From: Streptomyces mangrovisoli
GTDB taxonomy: Bacteria > Actinomycetota > Actinomycetes > Streptomycetales > Streptomycetaceae
Reading direction: 5' to 3'
Assembly (NCBI RefSeq): GCF_000974985.2
Contig: NZ_LAVA02000029.1
Location: 1-40,209, forward strand
DNA: 40,209 bases
Both the position numbers and the translations under genes were made by a program. How positions within the stretch are numbered: the first letter of the stretch is position 1; every line of letters begins with the position of its first letter. This document shows, piece by piece, positions 36,765 to 40,209 of this stretch. Under the pieces are notes generated by a model. It was given only the letters and a program-made list of their open reading frames with translations. It ran no database searches and was not told the DNA's origin.

Positions 36765-37433
36765 TCAGTGGACTTCCACCATGCGCGCGAAGACGACGAC
36801 GTTCCCGTCGTATCCGTTCTGCTTGGAGAAACCGCCGCCGCAGGTGATGACGCGCAATTCCGGCGCGCCCTTCGACCCGTACACACGGTCGCCGGGGAAA
36901 TTCGCCTTCTCGAACACCTCGATGCCGTAGATCTCGAATACCGCCGTCTTTCCGTCCTGGCGCAGGATCTCGACCCGGTTTCCCTTCTTGAGGGCGCCGA
37001 GCCCGTAGAAGACCGCCGGTCCCTTCTGGTTGTCGACATGCCCGACGACGACGGCGGTGCCCTTCTCGCCGGGCGAGACCGCGCCGGTGAACCAGCCGGC
37101 CAGATTCGGGTCCTCCGGCGGCGGCGCGCCGACCCAGCCGTCCGAGTCCAGACCGACCGGCATGGCCGGCGCGTCCACCCGGATCGCGGGGATGAGCACG
37201 CGGTCGACGGGGGAGAACGGCAGCGCCGCGGGGGTCTTGCCGAGCGTGCCGCTCGACGCGCTGTCCGTGGCCGCGGCCGACGCGGGCTGCGGCGGGCCCA
37301 CGTCGAACTCCCCGGAGCCGTTGCGGATGAGCGCGAGACCGGTCAGCAGAACAAGCGCTATCACGCCCCAGGGCGCGCGCTTCTTGCGCCGCTCCTCCTC
37401 CTCGGCGATCTCGGCCAGTTCGGACGCAGACAT
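36765..37433 (-). CDS. srtF: Class F sortase
   Basis: A 222-residue membrane-anchored transpeptidase. After a charged N-terminus comes one membrane segment (about 20-38, APWGVIALVLLTGLALI), an Ala/Ser linker, and a sortase barrel (about 75-222). The triad is His132 in VVVGHVDN, Cys198 in VITCGGGF and Arg217 in VVVFARM. VGLDSDGWVGAPPPEDPNLAGWFTGAVS-type text (residues 93-120) is the class F pattern. Sortases join LPXTG-type proteins to the wall, but none of the neighbouring proteins shows that motif. ATG 37433 follows GAGAGGGGATGG. It is divergent from the small surface protein at 37766. Confidence 0.92.
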   Translation of the reverse strand: MSASELAEIAEEEERRKKRAPWGVIALVLLTGLALIRNGSGEFDVGPPQPASAAATDSASSGTLGKTPAALPFSPVDRVLIPAIRVDAPAMPVGLDSDGWVGAPPPEDPNLAGWFTGAVSPGEKGTAVVVGHVDNQKGPAVFYGLGALKKGNRVEILRQDGKTAVFEIYGIEVFEKANFPGDRVYGSKGAPELRVITCGGGFSKQNGYDGNVVVFARMVEVH

Positions 37434-37765
37434 TCGCCATCCCCTCTCGACGCGGCCGTGGCAACGTCAATCGCGCACAGCTAAACGCTAGGTCCCCCGC
37501 GCGGAACCGGCGACAAGTCACATGCGAACGGGTGGCCCCGGAAAAAGCGGTGCGCCATCCGAGTTGCCGCCCACAGGAATTTTCTGACGGTCCGTGACCT
37601 GCGGCGATATCCCGCCACGCGGCCGGCGCCCGGCGTATTCGCTCACCAGGACGGACCAGCGCCGAAATGCGGGCGGGTGCACGACATCTGAGGGTCGGTA
37701 GCGGGAGGTGCTTTCTCGCCGATCGACCGGGGACGGGTCCCGGGGCGCCTTCCGCGGAGGATCAC
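37434..37765. other. 332-bp divergent intergenic region of the sortase locus
   Basis: No gene is seen. It holds the ribosome sites of both divergent genes and, near 37470-37500 and 37555-37590, less GC-rich stretches (such as CGCACAGCTAAACGCTAGG and ACAGGAATTTTCTGACGG). These should carry the promoters; no convincing -35/-10 pair could be picked. Confidence 0.45.
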
Positions 37766-38269
37766 ATGCGTACTACTCGTGCCCTGGCGGTCTCGGCCGC
37801 GGCGGCCTGCGCCCTGGGCCTCGCGGCCCCGGTCGCCGTCGCGCGGGACGGCATGGGCTTCAGCAGCCCGAGCAACATCGTCGCCCTGCCCAGCGTCATC
37901 GCCCGGGGCGGCCAGCTGTCCGTCACCGTCGACAACTGCCCAGCCGGTGGCACCGCCACCTCGCCCGGCTTCAGCGGACCGGCCACCCTGTCGCGGGTGG
38001 GCAACAGCAACAGCGCGAGCGGCACCGCCACGGTCAGCCGGTCGGCCAGACCCGGTCCGTACAGCATCACCGTCAACTGCACCGGCCGTACGCCCCTCAC
38101 CCGGGACTCGGCCTACACCGTCATCGGCGGGGTGCGCGGCGGTCTCGGCGGATCCACCACCACCGGGGCCACGCCGAGCGACATGGCCATCGGCGGCGGT
38201 CTGGTGGCCGCGGCCCTGGTCGGCGGCGGGGTGTTCTGGATGCGCCGCCGCGCGGAGCGGCGGATCTGA
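37766..38269 (+). CDS. Small surface protein with C-terminal membrane anchor, paralogue of the gene at 38468
   Basis: A 167-residue exported protein. It has a signal peptide (MRTTRALAVSAAAACALGLAAPVAVA), then an Ig-like beta domain with NIVALPSVIARGGQLSVTVD and a Cys pair (DNCP and VNCTG). A Gly/Thr linker leads to one membrane segment (IGGGLVAAALVGGGVFWM) and RRRAERR. This is the layout of sortase substrates (signal, domain, helix, Arg tail), but there is no LPXTG before the helix (text there is TTTGATPSDM). ATG 37766 follows GCGGAGG. It diverges from the class F sortase and is similar in pattern to the protein at 38468-38998. Function unknown. Confidence 0.82.
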   Translation: MRTTRALAVSAAAACALGLAAPVAVARDGMGFSSPSNIVALPSVIARGGQLSVTVDNCPAGGTATSPGFSGPATLSRVGNSNSASGTATVSRSARPGPYSITVNCTGRTPLTRDSAYTVIGGVRGGLGGSTTTGATPSDMAIGGGLVAAALVGGGVFWMRRRAERRI

Positions 38270-38320
38270 TCCCCTGACCGGGCGTCCACCAGGGCGCAGC
38301 GCCGTTCGCACGTGACTGGG

Positions 38321-38356
38321 CCGTCGCCCCGGATCCCCCGAGATCCGGGGCGGCGG
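38321..38356. terminator. Long stem-loop terminator after the surface protein gene
   Basis: CCGTCGCCCCGGATC (38321-38335) pairs with GATCCGGGGCGGCGG (38342-38356): 15 pairs with one T-G wobble and a 6-base loop. It lies 51 bp past the surface-protein stop and probably ends that transcript; it may also serve the convergent gene. Confidence 0.8.
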
Positions 38357-38399
38357 CCCTCAGGGGTGGGGATTCCGGTTCACGGCGCCGGGGCGTTCG

Positions 38400-38417
38400 G
38401 ATGCCGCCTTCGGCATC
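38400..38417 (-). terminator. Small hairpin near the convergent paralogue
   Basis: GATGCCG (38400-38406) and CGGCATC (38411-38417) pair perfectly over 7 bp with a 4-base loop. On the minus strand it follows the second surface-protein gene by 50 bp, so it may contribute to its termination. Confidence 0.4.
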
Positions 38418-38467
38418 GGGCGCCGGGTGCGCTCGGACGCCGTCCTCGGCTCAGGGCCCGTGGGCGC

Positions 38468-38998
38468 TCAGACGCCGTCGTCGCGGGTGCGGCGCCGGGA
38501 GAAGTGGTACGCCGCTCCGACCGAGCCGGCGATGAGAGCCGCGCCGAGGCCGACCTGCCCCAGGTCGAAGCCGCCGAAGCTGCCGCCCTCGCCGGCCTGC
38601 ACGCCGTGGTCCGCGGGCGTGAGCGGGAGGGGCTGCGGGTTGCCGCCGCGCGCGATGCTCAGCTGCGTCGATCCGCTCGCTCCGTCGCAGGCGAAGGTCA
38701 CCTGGTACGCCGCTCCGGCCTTGGCGTCCCAGTCGATGGTCGCGGTCGCCGTGGAGCGGGGGGAGGGAATGGTGATCGTGTCGAAGACGGCCGAGGACAC
38801 GGTGACGGAGCCCCGGCAGGCGCCGTCGCGGTTCACCTGGAGGGTGATCTGGCCGCCCGCCGCGATGGTGGTGGGCAGGACCATGAAGCCGTAGGGCGTG
38901 ATGTTGTGGTCGCCGTCGCTCGCCTGGGCGGCCGGTGCGGCGAAGGTGAGGGCCGTCAGGCCCAGCAGAGCGGCCGAAGCGACGCGTATCGCGCGCAT
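38468..38998 (-). CDS. Small surface protein with C-terminal membrane anchor, paralogue of the gene at 37766
   Basis: A 176-residue exported protein with a signal peptide (RVASAALLGLTALTFAAPAAQA). A beta-rich domain has FMVLPTTIAAGGQITLQV, which aligns with ALPSVIARGGQLSVTV of the neighbour, and a Cys pair (GACRG and FACDG). A Gly-rich spacer leads to a C-terminal helix (LGAALIAGSVGAAYHFS) followed by RRRTRDDGV. Again there is no LPXTG before the helix. ATG 38998 follows GGAGGAAACACC, an excellent site. It is convergent with the paralogue, with about 198 bp between them holding terminators. Probably a duplicated gene pair at the sortase locus. Confidence 0.82.
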   Translation of the reverse strand: MRAIRVASAALLGLTALTFAAPAAQASDGDHNITPYGFMVLPTTIAAGGQITLQVNRDGACRGSVTVSSAVFDTITIPSPRSTATATIDWDAKAGAAYQVTFACDGASGSTQLSIARGGNPQPLPLTPADHGVQAGEGGSFGGFDLGQVGLGAALIAGSVGAAYHFSRRRTRDDGV

Positions 38999-39227
38999 GG
39001 TGTTTCCTCCGGTCCCCGAGGAGCAGCCGCGGACCTTTTCCGCTGTGCAGTGATGCACCGAATGCACCTCGATGCCCGAAACGTTAAGAACGTGTGAGCG
39101 CCGCCGCGATCGGTGTCGTGCGAATGGGGCACGGGTGTGGGCCGGTCAGGGGATGTCGTACGTACGGCCGGGGGACACGCCCGGTGTGGCGCGCCCCCTC
39201 GGCCGCGGTGGACGGGATGAGGAGCCG

Positions 39228-39992
39228 TCACCCCGGCAGATGCGGGAACAGGTTCAGGAACGGCTCCGCGGACGCCGTGATGCCGCGGCTGTACGGCGAG
39301 TCGAAGTCCCAGATCAGGAAGAGCAGGAAGGCGATCAGCGCCGAGAACAGCCCGGCGAGGACCAGCTCGCGCGGGGTGCCCCGGATCTGCAGCGCGAGCA
39401 CCATGCCGATGGTGACCACGGCCCCGGTCAGCAGCCCGAACCACACCACCGAGGGCATGGTGGCCCCGATGGAGTTCGCGCGGGACTGGCGCGCCTGGTC
39501 GGCCGCGGCCACCTGGTCGAGCAGCGGCTGGTAGGTCTGCGCCTCGAAGTCCGTCTTCGGCTGGTAGTCGGTGACGTCCACGCGGATGCGCTGCATCAGC
39601 TGGTCGCCGCGCGCCGTCATCCGGCCCTGGTTCGCCATGACCTTCCACTCGGTGTGGACGACCTGTCCGACATAGGCGTTGACATCGTCGCGAATGCGGT
39701 CACGGACGTCCGGCGGATAGACCCGTACCCGCTCGGAGATCTCGTGCAGCGCCTGCGCCTCGGCCTGCACCTGGTCCTGGGCGGTGCCGCGGGCCTCCCA
39801 GACACCGGCGATGGCGAGGCCCAGGACGATGGCGTAGACCACGCCGATCCACATCGTCATGTACTCGATGACGTCCGGGGTCTCGCTCGGGTCCTCGTCG
39901 TCCGCCGCGCGTCGCGATCTGAGCAGGGAGATGATGACGACCACCGCGCACGCGGCCAGCATCGCGAGGGTGAGAACAAGCCAATCCGACAA
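39228..39992 (-). CDS. DUF4239 (bestrophin-like) membrane protein
   Basis: A 254-residue protein with hydrophobic segments at the N-terminus (WLVLTLAMLAACAVVVIIS), then MTMWIGVVYAIVLGLAIAG, and two near the C-terminus (VWFGLLTGAVVTIGMVLAL, LVLAGLFSALIAFLLFLIW). Between them is a soluble helical part of about 90 residues. The WDFDSPYSRGITASAEPF ending is characteristic of DUF4239, related in layout to bestrophin-like channels; the activity is unproven. The start is TTG 39992, supported by GGAGG 6 bases upstream; no ATG or GTG fits as well. It follows the Pro/Thr-rich protein gene by 42 bp on the same strand, so the two are probably one operon. Confidence 0.85.
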   Translation of the reverse strand: MSDWLVLTLAMLAACAVVVIISLLRSRRAADDEDPSETPDVIEYMTMWIGVVYAIVLGLAIAGVWEARGTAQDQVQAEAQALHEISERVRVYPPDVRDRIRDDVNAYVGQVVHTEWKVMANQGRMTARGDQLMQRIRVDVTDYQPKTDFEAQTYQPLLDQVAAADQARQSRANSIGATMPSVVWFGLLTGAVVTIGMVLALQIRGTPRELVLAGLFSALIAFLLFLIWDFDSPYSRGITASAEPFLNLFPHLPG

Positions 39993-40034
39993 CGGATGCC
40001 TCCAGGGGACAGGTGGATGCGAGGGGTCCGCGCG

Positions 40035-40209
40035 TCACCGCGGACGCAGGGCGGCGACGGCGACGACCGCGGGAGCCGTGATGAGCAGGACATAGGTGAC
40101 CGGCGACGTGGAGTGGCGGACGGGCCGCTGCACGGGATGGGGCTGATAGCTCGGGTAACTCACCGGGGTCGGCTTCGGCGTGGGGGTCGGTGTCGGGGTG
40201 GGCCTGGGC
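40035..40209 (-). CDS. C-terminal part of a Pro/Thr-rich membrane protein (runs off the window)
   Basis: The last 57 or so codons of a gene whose start lies beyond the window. The visible end is a PTPTPTPTPKPTPV repeat (from PRPTPTPTP at the edge), then YPSYQPHPVQRPVRHST, and a hydrophobic terminal helix VTYVLLITAPAVVAVAAL ending in RPR at the TGA (40037-40035). The helix and short basic tail suggest a membrane-anchored protein with a Pro/Thr stalk. Third-position G/C is high through the frame, which supports coding. It precedes the DUF4239 gene by 42 bp on the same strand. Function unknown. Confidence 0.65.
   Translation of the reverse strand, partial: PRPTPTPTPTPKPTPVSYPSYQPHPVQRPVRHSTSPVTYVLLITAPAVVAVAALRPR

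Overview
The window is about 40 kb of very GC-rich DNA. Coding regions show strong third-position G/C bias, many GTG and TTG starts, GGAGG-type ribosome sites and long divergent gene blocks. The gene families (Rpf-type cell-wall hydrolase with LysM and M23, actinobacterial GlgA/GlgC pair, WS/DGAT acyltransferase, LysX fusion, class F sortase, DUF6777, PAS-GAF-PP2C-ATPase regulator) point to a Streptomyces chromosome. From memory, the order around the Rpf gene and the WS/DGAT gene resembles the left-arm region of S. coelicolor (near SCO0920-0975), but no database was used. No tRNA, rRNA, CRISPR array, prophage or insertion sequence was seen.

Layout. 1-593: 5' part of 6-phosphogluconate dehydrogenase (-). 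0.9-7.5 kb: Rpf/LysM/M23 hydrolase, DMT transporter, FhuF-like Fe-S protein, glgA (alpha-maltose-1-phosphate synthase type), glgC, and a cold-shock-domain protein. 7.8-14 kb: secreted GH92 mannosidase, WS/DGAT, an unusual zinc-ribbon SDR, and an RlaP-type nucleotidyltransferase. 14.0-14.36 kb: a patch of dispersed intergenic repeats. 14.4-16.8 kb: SDR, degenerate HD-like protein, a long AT-richer intergenic region, a conserved-looking 57-residue protein, and a VOC protein. 16.8-21.7 kb: amidase and aldo/keto reductase around a 19-bp palindrome, then PIG-L deacetylase and an LMF1-like membrane protein. 21.9-26.5 kb: DUF6777 protein, PAS-GAF-SpoIIE-ATPase phosphatase, a second repeat patch, and an Fpg/Nei glycosylase. 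26.6-28.75 kb: ECF sigma factor, a hypothetical protein and a zinc-binding anti-sigma factor, all on the minus strand. 29.0-32.2 kb: CapA-family protein, a 28-bp minisatellite, a MarR regulator divergent from an alpha/beta hydrolase with operator-like repeats between them, and a universal stress protein. 32.4-40.2 kb: LysX, a NodB-type deacetylase, a class F sortase, two paralogous small surface proteins, a DUF4239 membrane protein, and the C-terminus of a Pro/Thr-rich membrane protein.

How the genes fit together. Several encode envelope functions: peptidoglycan cleavage (Rpf/M23), lysinylated phosphatidylglycerol (LysX), glycan deacetylation (NodB), and sortase with surface proteins. A second theme is carbon storage: glycogen/maltose-1-phosphate synthesis (GlgA, GlgC) and triacylglycerol or wax ester (WS/DGAT). 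Regulatory modules are an ECF sigma/anti-sigma pair, a MarR/hydrolase divergon and a multi-domain PP2C phosphatase. No single dedicated new system is evident. The best candidates for a second look are the zinc-ribbon SDR lacking the catalytic Tyr, the sortase locus whose neighbours lack an LPXTG signal, the 57-residue protein behind its long intergenic region, and several phased or tandem non-coding repeats.
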